This document shows, piece after piece, positions 15,316 through 23,204 of a DNA stretch of 64,000 bases; the stretch's first letter is position 1, and each line of letters begins with the position of its first letter. The DNA comes from an uncultured SAR116 cluster alpha proteobacterium (GTDB lineage: Bacteria; Pseudomonadota; Alphaproteobacteria; Puniceispirillales; Marisalimonadaceae). Where the stretch lies: positions 1-64,000 of the forward strand of contig CACJOU010000002.1 in assembly GCA_902595145.1 (NCBI GenBank), written 5' to 3'. The position numbers were made by a program, and so were the translations under genes. The notes beneath the pieces are model-generated. The model did no database searches and was not told the origin of the DNA. It worked only from the letters and a program-made list of their open reading frames with translations.

Positions 15316-16656
15316 CTATTCACCACCTATCCAAATATATCCGTCTTTATCCATGATTGGTAATAAATCTAATGGTATTTCTTTAATGGCTTTGGTGAGT
15401 TCTACTGCTTCATCTGGCATCCAGTCTGCACTTGTTGTAACCCATTTTTTTACAGCACCAGTTCTTAAACAAAATTTACTATCGTGGAATGGGCATAAGA
15501 ACTCATTATCTGTTGTAATTTGACCCATTTCTAGTGGTAAATTCATATGAGGACATAAATTAGAAAATGCTGATAAATTATCGTCATTTCTAACAATTAA
15601 AATCTCTTCATTTTGATAACTAATCTTCTTTTTTTCACCATTATCTAAATCTTTAGATAGCATTACTTTATTCCAAAAAATACCCGATTCAAAAATTTTA
15701 TCATCTTGAGATTTTAAAGATTTTCCTTTAAGTTTTGAAATTTCATATAACGTAGATCTTTGAGAGGAGCCTTTTAATTTAACTCTTACAAAATCCTCAA
15801 CCTCAGCTCTATCTTCAATTTCTTTAAATGCCTCTTCTGAGATCAATAATCTTGTTTCAGCTTCTTTGTTAGCAGTTTCAACTCTACTGGCTATATTAAC
15901 AGATTGACCAATTATGCTTAAACGCTGATTTCCAGCATTTCCAAGCATACCTACTATTGCTTCACCATAATGAATACCTACTCTCACATCAAAATCAATA
16001 TTATAATTATCTAAAAAAACTTTTTTCTTGTTATCTACATCTTCTAATATTTCTATAGCGGCTTGAGTGCATCGATAAACTGAATCAATTTTATCGTCTA
16101 TGCCAAAAGCTGCAAGAAAGGCATCTCCAATAAAATTATTTATATCACCTCCATTTTTTTTTACTATTGTTCCCATATCATCAAAGTATCTATTTAGAAT
16201 ATACATAACGTCATAAGAGGGTAGTTGTTCACTTAAAGGTGTAAATGCGACTATATCTACAAACATGAGTGCAAGTTTTTTGGTGCTACCAATTGAACCA
16301 ACAGAATTCTTAGTCATTTGATTGGCTAAAATCATGTCTTTCTGGTCAAGCAATAATCTTTTGAGCTTTACATCGCCTTTAATTTTTGTTTGACATGCTA
16401 ATCGAATGTTATTTGGTAATTCTAGTTTTTCAGACAAGCTTTGCTCAGACTTGGTTTTTGGAGATAAATTCTCTTCTCCTTCTAAAATTTCAACCCTACA
16501 AGTAGAGCACATTCCAAGACCACCACAAGCATGAAGATGTTGTATGTCATTTCTTAATGACGCTGTTAAAATAGTTTCATCTTCTGAAATTGATATTTCA
16601 GTATTGTCTGGTGTTAAGTCGATTTTAAATATGTTACCATTCATAAATAAAATCAT
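15316..16656 (-). CDS. ferredoxin - class III nucleotide cyclase - Rieske fusion
   Basis: 446 residues in three domains. Residues 1-100 are a [2Fe-2S] ferredoxin with Cys44, Cys50, Cys53 (CGGLGMCSTC) and Cys88 (ACQT). Residues about 125-310 are a class III adenylyl/guanylyl cyclase homology domain with metal-binding Asp134 (FVDIVAF) and Asp178 (FIGDAF), and transition-state Asn254 and Arg258 (VNIASRVE). Residues about 325-445 are a Rieske domain with Cys368-Pro-His370 and Cys388-Pro-Phe-His391. No membrane segment, so cytosolic. The purine-selecting Lys/Asp pair is Asn174/Gln251 here, so substrate and even activity are uncertain. It probably couples redox or iron state to nucleotide signalling (inference). 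It is transcribed alone. Confidence 0.88.
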   Translation of the reverse strand: MILFMNGNIFKIDLTPDNTEISISEDETILTASLRNDIQHLHACGGLGMCSTCRVEILEGEENLSPKTKSEQSLSEKLELPNNIRLACQTKIKGDVKLKRLLLDQKDMILANQMTKNSVGSIGSTKKLALMFVDIVAFTPLSEQLPSYDVMYILNRYFDDMGTIVKKNGGDINNFIGDAFLAAFGIDDKIDSVYRCTQAAIEILEDVDNKKKVFLDNYNIDFDVRVGIHYGEAIVGMLGNAGNQRLSIIGQSVNIASRVETANKEAETRLLISEEAFKEIEDRAEVEDFVRVKLKGSSQRSTLYEISKLKGKSLKSQDDKIFESGIFWNKVMLSKDLDNGEKKKISYQNEEILIVRNDDNLSAFSNLCPHMNLPLEMGQITTDNEFLCPFHDSKFCLRTGAVKKWVTTSADWMPDEAVELTKAIKEIPLDLLPIMDKDGYIWIGGE

Positions 16657-16760
16657 AATGATAATAAAAATTGAATCAACTAATGAAAAAAAACTTCCAA
16701 ACTTAAAACTTTTTTGATTAAATTTTTCCCAATTAATTTAATGTACTTAAGGAATTTATT

Positions 16761-16958
16761 TTGAAATATAAAAGTCTTCAAGAAATACAGCAAAACCCTG
16801 TATGGATCAAATTACAGTCTAAAGGTACTGGTAAGAAACAACTTAATGAACAGTTTTTGTCTCTTACTGAGGATGAAAAGGTTATTGCAATTGATTTATT
16901 TGAGTCATTAAAAGTCGTTATGGAAGATTTATTAAAAAAAAATAACACGCAACATTGA
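16761..16958 (+). CDS. small hypothetical protein
   Basis: 65 residues, charged and helical, without signal peptide or membrane segment. Start TTG 16761 with AAGGA seven bases upstream (16749-16753). It ends in LLKKNNTQH. Divergent from the cyclase fusion, with about 100 bases between them. No family recognised. Confidence 0.5.
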   Translation: MKYKSLQEIQQNPVWIKLQSKGTGKKQLNEQFLSLTEDEKVIAIDLFESLKVVMEDLLKKNNTQH

Positions 16959-17031
16959 TAATTTAAATATTAAATATATTTTTTAAATTATTTTCTGATA
17001 GTATTTTTAAAAATCATTGTACTCATAAAAA

Positions 17032-17418
17032 ATGTTAAAAAAAATAATTCTAATAATTTTATTTAGTTTTTATAGCTTCCATATATATGCATTCGAACCT
17101 TATTCAGGTATTTCATGCCATAGTGACAGGGTAAAGGGAAAAGAAGAATATTTTTTTAAACATGATGAAAATCATATCTATGCAACTGCTTATAAAAGGG
17201 TTAATGGACAATTCAGAAAAGTAGGAAATGTTGTTGGACAAAAAGTTTCATCTTTTTTATTGTTTGAAGATATGACAATCGATAAAAATTTAAATTTTGC
17301 ATGGCATTTAGATATGGTCACAAAAAATTTAAAACCATTTATATTGACTCTGGATGATAAAAATAAGTTTGAAATGCCAGAAAAATATGATTGCATAAGT
17401 AAAAATTTTTGGTTTTAG
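17032..17418 (+). CDS. small secreted protein, paralogue of 23577-23948
   Basis: 128 residues with a signal peptide (about 1-21, ending IYAFEP). The mature part contains Cys29 and a Cys near the end (YDCISKN). Its middle matches the product at 23577-23948: GNVVGQKVSSFLLFED, then NFAWHLD and LKPFIL. It is likely periplasmic or surface associated; the family is unknown to me. It leads a run of short genes to 18650 on the same strand. Confidence 0.65.
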   Translation: MLKKIILIILFSFYSFHIYAFEPYSGISCHSDRVKGKEEYFFKHDENHIYATAYKRVNGQFRKVGNVVGQKVSSFLLFEDMTIDKNLNFAWHLDMVTKNLKPFILTLDDKNKFEMPEKYDCISKNFWF

Positions 17419-17434
17419 TAAGTGTGTTCAAAAT

Positions 17435-17710
17435 ATGACTAAGTCTGAAATAATGATTGATAATGAAAAGACACGAGTTACACGTTGGTCTTTTGAGCCA
17501 GGTGAAGATACGGGTGAACATATTCATGAATATGATTATGTTGTAGTTCCATTAATGGATGGTCAACTTAAGATTATTAACCATGATGGAGAAATTTCTA
17601 TTTCAGAACTTTCTGAGGGAGTAAGTTATTTTAGAAAAAAGGGCGTCAACCATAATGTAATTAATAATAATGATTTCCCATATTCATTTGTTGAAATTGA
17701 GTTTAAATAA
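17435..17710 (+). CDS. cupin domain protein
   Basis: 91 residues forming one cupin barrel. Motif 1 metal ligands are seen in GEHIHEYDYVVVPLMDG (two His and a downstream Glu/Asp region) and motif 2 in GVNHNVINN. The start VTRWSFEPGEDTGEH is typical of small stand-alone cupins. Substrate unknown. Sixteen bases after the secreted protein and 26 before the next start. Confidence 0.75.
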   Translation: MTKSEIMIDNEKTRVTRWSFEPGEDTGEHIHEYDYVVVPLMDGQLKIINHDGEISISELSEGVSYFRKKGVNHNVINNNDFPYSFVEIEFK

Positions 17711-17736
17711 AAAAATATTCTGTGAAGGTTTTAAAA

Positions 17737-18066
17737 ATGAGTAATTCAAAGCTTATAAGTTATATAACTTCTGACTTTCAAACAAAGAGTGACATGAAAG
17801 TTGGGGAAGTTGAATGGGAAAAGATAATGAATAAAAACTTTGATAAATTCAAAAAGGCTGGAGCAGTCAGACAAACAGTTACTCAAATATGGAATAAAGA
17901 GGGTACATTAAGGTTAGGCCATTTGTGGGAATATAAAGATGAAAAAGCTTTTGTAGAATGTCAGAAAATTTTTAGAGAAGCTGAATTAGAATTCAAAAAT
18001 AAAACTGGTATAGTTTGGAGGGTTTTTTCTAATAGAGGAATTATTTTGTATGATGTTAATTATTGA
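17737..18066 (+). CDS. small ABM-like alpha/beta-barrel protein, unknown
   Basis: About 109 residues from ATG 17737, chosen over GTG 17722 because GAAGG lies eight bases before it. No signal or membrane segment. The layout strand-helix-strand-strand-helix-strand (ISYITSDF, a long helix, AVRQTVTQIWN, TLRLGHLWEYKD, helix, GIVWRVFSNRG) suggests a dimeric ferredoxin-like barrel. Its stop overlaps the next start (TGATG). Function unknown. Confidence 0.6.
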   Translation: MSNSKLISYITSDFQTKSDMKVGEVEWEKIMNKNFDKFKKAGAVRQTVTQIWNKEGTLRLGHLWEYKDEKAFVECQKIFREAELEFKNKTGIVWRVFSNRGIILYDVNY

Positions 18067-18650
18067 TGAGTAATTATTTGGAAACAAAATCTTTTCATCA
18101 TTTACTAGTAATCAGTAAAATTTTATTATTTTTCATAATTATTTTTATTTCTTTTTTTCATAATGCGTTTTCTTCTGAGTTAGATAATCTTTTTTTAAGA
18201 TTAAAACAATCCGAAAATCCTATGATAGCAAAAATTTATGAAAGTAAAATTTGGAAATTATGGCTAAATAATGGAACAAGTAATGGAAGTAATACCCAAA
18301 TGCAAAAAGGTGTAGATTTACTAAATAATGGTCAATTAGATCAAGCACTTACAATATTTATAGAAATATCCAAAAAAGACCCTAAATGGGCAGAATCATA
18401 TAACAAAATTGCAACTATCAAGTTTTTAAAAGGTGATTATTTAGGTTCAATAAATGATATAAAAAAAACTCTTAAGTTAGAACCAAGACATTTCGGTGCT
18501 ATTTCAGGTTTAGTGCAAATCAATATAATTTTAAAAAAATATGAAGAGGCGTTAATAAATCTAGAATACGTACTTAAAATACACCCTTATATTGGCATCA
18601 AAAAACTTAAACCATATCTCAAGAAATTGTTAAAAAAATCTTCTATATAA
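18066..18650 (+). CDS. exported TPR protein
   Basis: 194 residues from ATG 18066. A hydrophobic segment (about 16-37) is a signal peptide or anchor. TPR-like repeats follow: a first helix pair at about 80-112 (QKGVDLLNNGQLDQALTIF), a second (YNKIATIKFLKGDYLGSI) and a third (LKKYEEALINLEYVLKI). TPRs mediate protein contacts; the placement suggests a periplasmic partner-binding role. Coupled to the upstream barrel gene by a one-base overlap. Confidence 0.75.
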   Translation: MSNYLETKSFHHLLVISKILLFFIIIFISFFHNAFSSELDNLFLRLKQSENPMIAKIYESKIWKLWLNNGTSNGSNTQMQKGVDLLNNGQLDQALTIFIEISKKDPKWAESYNKIATIKFLKGDYLGSINDIKKTLKLEPRHFGAISGLVQINIILKKYEEALINLEYVLKIHPYIGIKKLKPYLKKLLKKSSI

Positions 18651-18694
18651 ATTAAATTTTTGTATGTATTGATTAAGAAATAATTGAGTAATTT

Positions 18695-19603
18695 ATGGAC
18701 AATAAAAATTGGCTATTAGTACTAATCCTAGGGATTTTATGGGGATCAAGTTTTTTATTTGTAGAAATTTTACTTAATTTTATGAATCCATTTATAATTG
18801 TTTACCTCAGAGTAGCTATAGCCTCAATTATTTTAATTTTTTATTTGTTACTTATAAAGATTGAAATTCATTTTTCAAATAAGCTTATTTTTAATCTTTT
18901 CATTATGAGTCTTTTAAATAATGTCTTTCCTTTTCTTCTAATAACTACTGGTCAACAGTACATAACAGGAGGATTAGCATCAATTCTTAACGCTAACACA
19001 TCTTTTATGACAATTTTAATCGCATCTTTGTTTATTAAGAATGAGAAGCTTTTAAGATCAAGACTTATTGGTGTTGCGATTGGGTTGATAGGTGTGATAA
19101 TAACAATTGGTTATGAAAATCTATCAGATATTGTTTCCACTGAAATTGGTAAATTTTTTATAATTCTTTCTAGTGTTTCTTATGCATTTGCTGCCATTTT
19201 TGCAAAAATTAAATTAAATGAAGTAGATCCAAGCTTAGCGGCAACAGGAATGTTAACCACTAGTACAATAATTTTAACTCCGATTATGTTTTTTTACTAT
19301 AGTGATGAAATTTACAATTTGAATTTTATCTCTATTAAATATTCTATAGCCTTTGCCATTGTGTGCTCAGTTTTATCGTATTTAATTTATTTTAAAATAC
19401 TTTCAACTACAGGTCCTGGAAATTTGCTTTTATGCACAATTATTATTCCACCTTCTGCAATTATTCTAAATGTAATTTTCATCAATGAAATGATAAAAAT
19501 TCATGAATTTATAGGGATGTTGATTATAATTTTTGGTTTGATAATTTTAGATGGGAGGATTTTTAAAAAAGTAAAGGAAATTAGTTTGTTTAGATCACAT
19601 TAA
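18695..19603 (+). CDS. EamA/DMT family transporter
   Basis: 302 residues with ten membrane helices in two EamA halves. The first helix has GILWGSSFLFVEI and the end of the first half NANTSFMTILIASLFIKNEK, classic for RhaT/YdcZ-like DMT exporters. GVAIGLIGVIITIG follows. Substrate unknown. Convergent with and overlapping the next gene by four bases at the 3' ends. Confidence 0.85.
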   Translation: MDNKNWLLVLILGILWGSSFLFVEILLNFMNPFIIVYLRVAIASIILIFYLLLIKIEIHFSNKLIFNLFIMSLLNNVFPFLLITTGQQYITGGLASILNANTSFMTILIASLFIKNEKLLRSRLIGVAIGLIGVIITIGYENLSDIVSTEIGKFFIILSSVSYAFAAIFAKIKLNEVDPSLAATGMLTTSTIILTPIMFFYYSDEIYNLNFISIKYSIAFAIVCSVLSYLIYFKILSTTGPGNLLLCTIIIPPSAIILNVIFINEMIKIHEFIGMLIIIFGLIILDGRIFKKVKEISLFRSH

Positions 19604-19842
19604 ATATTTAATAATTTTAAACTTTCAAGTTTTAAATCTAAATTTTTTTTAAAAAGAATGTCATTTTCTTTTGAAATATCTTTTTCATTTTCAAAGCAAC
19701 TATAGCAAAGTTCAATCTTTCTGCCTTTTTTAGACGTAAAAATTTTAGTAGGTATAGTTTCATATGAATAGTCAGGATGTGGATTTTGAATTCTTTTACA
19801 CCACATGCATTTAGCATTTTTTTTGTTATAATTGAATGTCAT
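19600..19842 (-). CDS. small Cys-pair (zinc-binding?) protein
   Basis: 80 residues with CMWC (12-15) and CYSC (46-49), which could form one zinc site, then a charged helix. No family recognised. Ends 12 bases before the stop of the sodium channel gene upstream on the same strand, so probably co-transcribed with it. Confidence 0.55.
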   Translation of the reverse strand: MTFNYNKKNAKCMWCKRIQNPHPDYSYETIPTKIFTSKKGRKIELCYSCFENEKDISKENDILFKKNLDLKLESLKLLNI

Positions 19843-19854
19843 AAATATAATCGA

Positions 19855-20637
19855 TTATTTTTTTTTCTTTAGAGCCTTAGAAATTTCTTTTAATTGTTTT
19901 TCAATATAAAAAATTTTTTGATGTAATTCTTTTTCAGATATTTCATCTTCTGCATTACCATCGTTTGATATTTGTTGCATTGCATCAACGATTATTCCTA
20001 TAAATAAATTTAGCACTGCAAATGTTGTAACGAGAATGAATGGCACAAAAAACAACCATGCTAATGGAAATTCTTTCATTACTGGCCTAACAATTCCCAT
20101 TGACCAACTTTCTAAAGTCATAATTTGAAATAGTGTATACATTGAACTTCCAACTGTACCAAACCACTCATAAAATTTGTCTCCAAAAAAAGTAGTGGTC
20201 AGTACTGAAGAAATATAAAAGATCAAAACTATAATTGTGCCTACAGATAAAATACCAGGAATAGAAATAAATATAGCTTGTATTATCCTTTTCATTGACG
20301 GGACAATTGATAATAATCTCAATGTTCTGAAAATGCGGAAAGCTCTTAAAACTGAAAAAGGGCCCGATGCTGGAATTAGGGAGACTACAACTATTATAAA
20401 ATCAAAAATATTCCAGCCATCTCTAAAGAAACTGAATCTGTAAACAGTAATTTTGGCTAGTAATTCAATTGTAAAAATTGTTAAAGCTATAGTGTCAATT
20501 AAAGATAAATAAACACCATAATCTTTTTTTATGTTCTTGCTAGTTTCAAGACCAAGGGTAATTGCGTTGATTATGATTACTGATGTAATAAAAGTAACAA
20601 AATACTTATTTTCTATAATATTTTTTAATGTAGACAT
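19855..20637 (-). CDS. voltage-gated sodium channel, NaChBac/NavAb type
   Basis: 260 residues from ATG 20637 (a TTG at 20649 is in frame). Six membrane helices. The S4 sensor has Arg98, Arg101, Arg104 and Arg107 (LRAFRIFRTLRLL). The pore loop is TLESWSM at 174-180, identical to the selectivity filter of bacterial NavAb, with GIVRP after it. S6 is rich in Phe, Leu and Asn (AVLNLFIGIIVDAM) and is followed by an acidic neck and a C-terminal coiled coil (about 235-258), as in homotetrameric BacNav channels. It should pass Na+ inward on depolarisation; in marine bacteria this is linked to pH balance or motility. Confidence 0.93.
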   Translation of the reverse strand: MSTLKNIIENKYFVTFITSVIIINAITLGLETSKNIKKDYGVYLSLIDTIALTIFTIELLAKITVYRFSFFRDGWNIFDFIIVVVSLIPASGPFSVLRAFRIFRTLRLLSIVPSMKRIIQAIFISIPGILSVGTIIVLIFYISSVLTTTFFGDKFYEWFGTVGSSMYTLFQIMTLESWSMGIVRPVMKEFPLAWLFFVPFILVTTFAVLNLFIGIIVDAMQQISNDGNAEDEISEKELHQKIFYIEKQLKEISKALKKKK

Positions 20638-20790
20638 AAAACTAACCAAAAATTTTTAATAAGCTGTTTTTAATAAAAAACTTAAATTATACAAGTACAA
20701 AATTTTAAGCTTCTACAAATAGGTTTGCACTTTACGTTTAATTATTTCTTTGATTTAATTAATATTATCTAATTTTTATAGGTGAATTCA

Positions 20791-21134
20791 ATGTATGTGA
20801 GAACTATTAAAATAACATTTAAAGATAAAATGTCCAAAGACATGTTCGTAAATTATACTGATACCAAGGCAGATGCTAAGGGCATAAAAATGGTACACTT
20901 ATGAAGTTGATTTTTAGTAACTCAGACGTTATTGCTACTTTAGTCTTAATTTTTCCAGATCATAAAACTTTTATGAAAGATCATAATAATTTAGCTGGTC
21001 CTATTATAGAATCATTTAAAGAACAAGGTCTTAAGGTTGATTTAAATGATGGTGAAGTATTAGGAGCTACAGCGGTGTCTTCTAATTTCTTAGAAACATT
21101 AACTAAAGAAGCTACATTTTATAAACCTGATTAA
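20791..21134 (+). pseudogene. small barrel-like protein split by a frameshift
   Basis: ATG 20791 gives MYVRTIKITFKDKM, VNYTDTKADAKG and stops at 20902-20904. The frame from ATG 20901 continues with DVIATLVLIFPDHKTF, a helix, GLKVDLNDGEVLGA and ends at 21134. Together they make about 113 residues of ferredoxin-like strand/helix order, the usual size for one such protein. One lost base near 20880-20900 would explain the break. An ATGA overlap at 20901 leaves two coupled genes as an alternative. Function unknown. Confidence 0.55.
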
Positions 21135-21168
21135 AGTATCTTTTAAAAATCTTTGAATTGAAAAAACT

Positions 21169-21366
21169 ATGAGTAATTGGAAAACTGATTTTGAAGTAAA
21201 ATTTAGACTTGAATTCAAACATGAAAATGGAAGAAAAGAAATTAAAAATAATACTTTGATTGTAGAAGCAGAAAACGAAGATCAAGCTATTAAAATGGTA
21301 AAAAATGAATATGATAATAGTGAATTTTTAAAAGTAGATGGGGTTAAGAAGATTTGGAATTATTGA
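21169..21366 (+). CDS. small hypothetical protein
   Basis: 65 residues, charged, starting FEVKFRLEFKHENGR: two beta strands, a helix (EDQAIKMVKNEY) and a final strand. No signal or membrane segment. Its stop overlaps the next gene. No family recognised. Confidence 0.5.
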   Translation: MSNWKTDFEVKFRLEFKHENGRKEIKNNTLIVEAENEDQAIKMVKNEYDNSEFLKVDGVKKIWNY

Positions 21367-21623
21367 TTGCTGAATTATCTAAGGATAAGTTTGAAATTAC
21401 AGTGAATGCTGATCAATTAACAAAACATGTTGTAAGTGTAACAGACCAAATGCTGCTCAACTTAACCAACAATAAAATTTCAAAAGAAGAACTTTTAAAT
21501 TTTAGCTTTAATTTTCTTCTTGAAAGAGAACCTAACACTTCAATTTTATCCAAATTTGATATTGTTGTAATTTCAAAATATTTTCCTGAATATATTTCAA
21601 AAGTAGAGAACTACTGTAGTTAG
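21354..21623 (+). CDS. conserved small protein, unknown
   Basis: Up to 89 residues. In-frame TTG starts at 21354 and 21363; the latter overlaps the upstream stop (TTGA) and gives 86 residues. The order is strand-rich start (FEITVNADQLTKHVVSV), a helix, then SFNFLLEREPNTSILSKFDI and ISKYFPEY. The REPxxSIL...FDxxVIxxYFPEY pattern is, to my knowledge, shared with short uncharacterised alphaproteobacterial proteins. Function unknown. Confidence 0.6.
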   Translation: MELLIAELSKDKFEITVNADQLTKHVVSVTDQMLLNLTNNKISKEELLNFSFNFLLEREPNTSILSKFDIVVISKYFPEYISKVENYCS

Positions 21624-21640
21624 TATATTTATTAATTTTA

Positions 21641-21997
21641 TTGGTTAATGAATTGCAGTCTTATCAATTATTTATAAACGTAACAAAAGAAATAGATTTA
21701 ATCATTGGGAAATTAGGAAGATTTATCTTTCCTATAGGATCTTATGTGTATACTGGCTCTGCCAAAAAAGATATGAATAAAAGAATTGAAAGACATCTTT
21801 CTAAGAACAAAAAGCTCCACTGGCATATAGATTATTTACTTAATAATGATGCAGTTCAAATTATTGATATAAAAAAATCAGAAATTATTGAATGTAGTTT
21901 AAATAAAAAAACAAACGGAACGATAATTATCAAGGGTTTTGGTAGTACTGATTGCAATTTAGATTGCAAGAGTCATTTAAAATATTTAGGAAATTAA
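21641..21997 (+). CDS. DUF123 / GIY-YIG-like nuclease-fold protein
   Basis: 118 residues from TTG 21641. YQLFINVTKE, GSYVYTGSAKKDMNKRIERH, then KKLHWHIDYLL and a Cys/His-rich end (STDCNLDCKSHLKYLG) are typical of the DUF123 group, which has a GIY-YIG-like fold and is often linked to endonuclease III in archaea. Stand-alone here. The catalytic competence is not known for the family. Confidence 0.78.
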   Translation: MVNELQSYQLFINVTKEIDLIIGKLGRFIFPIGSYVYTGSAKKDMNKRIERHLSKNKKLHWHIDYLLNNDAVQIIDIKKSEIIECSLNKKTNGTIIIKGFGSTDCNLDCKSHLKYLGN

Positions 21998-22023
21998 GCA
22001 TTAGCTGAATTCTCAGCTAATGC
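21998..22023 (+). terminator. perfect 11 bp hairpin without T run
   Basis: GCATTAGCTGA (21998-22008), tetraloop ATTC and TCAGCTAATGC (22013-22023), directly after the DUF123 stop. It is not followed by T residues but by TACTAGGAGG, so it may act as a stabiliser, processing site or leader hairpin for the following ribosome site, rather than a standard terminator. Confidence 0.45.
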
Positions 22024-22039
22024 TACTAGGAGGTTATAA

Positions 22040-22069
22040 ATGAAAAAATTTTTTCAATTCAACCTTTAA
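22040..22069 (+). other. nine-codon reading frame behind a perfect ribosome site
   Basis: AGGAGG (22028-22033) lies six bases before ATG 22040; the frame MKKFFQFNL ends at TAA 22067. The same frame continues after the stop for 12 codons (SKDYEVNLKIIR) to a second TAA. It could be the stub of a lost small gene or a leader peptide; no gene follows on this strand for about 940 bases. Confidence 0.3.
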
Positions 22070-22140
22070 TCAAAAGATTATGAAGTAAATCTTAAAATAA
22101 TAAGGTAAATTAATGGCAAACATTTAGATAAATTAAAATT

Positions 22141-22902
22141 TTAGTTAAGATTTTTAACACATCTAAATCCAATATAAACTGCTGACATATCTTTATCCTT
22201 TCTTGCTTGATGTTTTAAATGCATCTGTTCTTTTCCATACCACCAAGAACCACCTTTCGTAGCTTTGATTAGATCATTGTCTATATTAGCCCATTCCCAA
22301 ACATTAGCGCCCATATCATATAATCCATTTATCCCTTTTTTTGTAAAACCAATTTTCGAATGACAATTACCTCTTGATAATAGTTTCTTGTAATTCACAT
22401 AATTGTTAAAGTTACAATCTCCTAAACAATTTGCACCGGTAGGTGTGTTGCCAACTGGGTACTCATAAGTTTTATTATAAATAAAATTGCTTAGAGATTT
22501 TTCTCGAGTTTCTGTATATGCTGCGTATACCCATTCTTCTTCAGTTGGTAGTCTTTTGTTTTTCCATTTACAAAACATTTGAGCTTCATCAAAATTAATA
22601 TGAACCGCAGGTTCTTCTAATTCGGCTTTTATTCCATAAGGTTTTTTCCAGTCCCATCCTTCTTTTTTAACCCAACCAAATTCATACACATAACCCCAGC
22701 CTCTTTTTTCAGCTTGTGTAATATAATTTGTTGCTTTGGTGAATTTACTAAATTCAGCTATAGAAACCTCAGTTAGATCAATTGAAAAATAAGAAATTTT
22801 TTGCATTCTATCATCTTTCGCCAATGCACAATTGGCAAAAAAAATAAAAGAAATGTTAAAAAAATAATTAAGAACCTTGTTAGTAAAATGTTTAAATAGC
22901 AT
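22141..22902 (-). CDS. formylglycine-generating-enzyme-like (SUMF1) domain protein, exported
   Basis: 253 residues. A hydrophobic export segment (about 12-28) ends at ALAKDD. The FGE-sulfatase domain follows: IDLTEVSIAEFSKF, HINFDEAQMFCKWKNKRLPTEEEWVYAA (split by position 130), NGLYDMGANVWEW, GGSWW and IGFRC. Family members oxidise a Cys of sulfatases or act as C-type-lectin-fold modules. No sulfatase gene is in the window. The copper-binding Cys pair of true FGE is not clear, so a binding role is equally likely. Confidence 0.82.
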   Translation of the reverse strand: MLFKHFTNKVLNYFFNISFIFFANCALAKDDRMQKISYFSIDLTEVSIAEFSKFTKATNYITQAEKRGWGYVYEFGWVKKEGWDWKKPYGIKAELEEPAVHINFDEAQMFCKWKNKRLPTEEEWVYAAYTETREKSLSNFIYNKTYEYPVGNTPTGANCLGDCNFNNYVNYKKLLSRGNCHSKIGFTKKGINGLYDMGANVWEWANIDNDLIKATKGGSWWYGKEQMHLKHQARKDKDMSAVYIGFRCVKNLN

Positions 22903-23010
22903 ATGTCTAATTTATATTATTATGATAAATTTGTATGCTAAATATGCTATAAATAATGATGATTTTAATTAACATTAATAATTTACTATAAGATCTATAA
23001 TTAAAATTTA

Positions 23011-23166
23011 ATGGATCAGTTTGATATGATAAATAAATTTAAAGCATGGCATATAGATTTAATTGAAAAAGTTCAAAAAATTACTGGTTTATCAAATTAC
23101 CAGATAATTTGGATTAGTTTTGCTGAAGGTTTTATAATTGGGTTTTTTGTTTGTTACTTTATGTAA
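23011..23166 (+). CDS. 51-residue single-helix membrane protein
   Basis: ATG 23011 to TAA 23164. An amphipathic start (DMINKFKAWHIDLIEKVQKITGL) leads into one membrane helix (WISFAEGFIIGFFVCYFM). The sharp division between charged and hydrophobic halves supports a real gene. There is no clear ribosome site. Function unknown; probably membrane-anchored. Confidence 0.55.
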   Translation: MDQFDMINKFKAWHIDLIEKVQKITGLSNYQIIWISFAEGFIIGFFVCYFM

Positions 23167-23204
23167 ACTAGATTTACTTTCTTGAAAACACAAATTTTTA
23201 TTCT

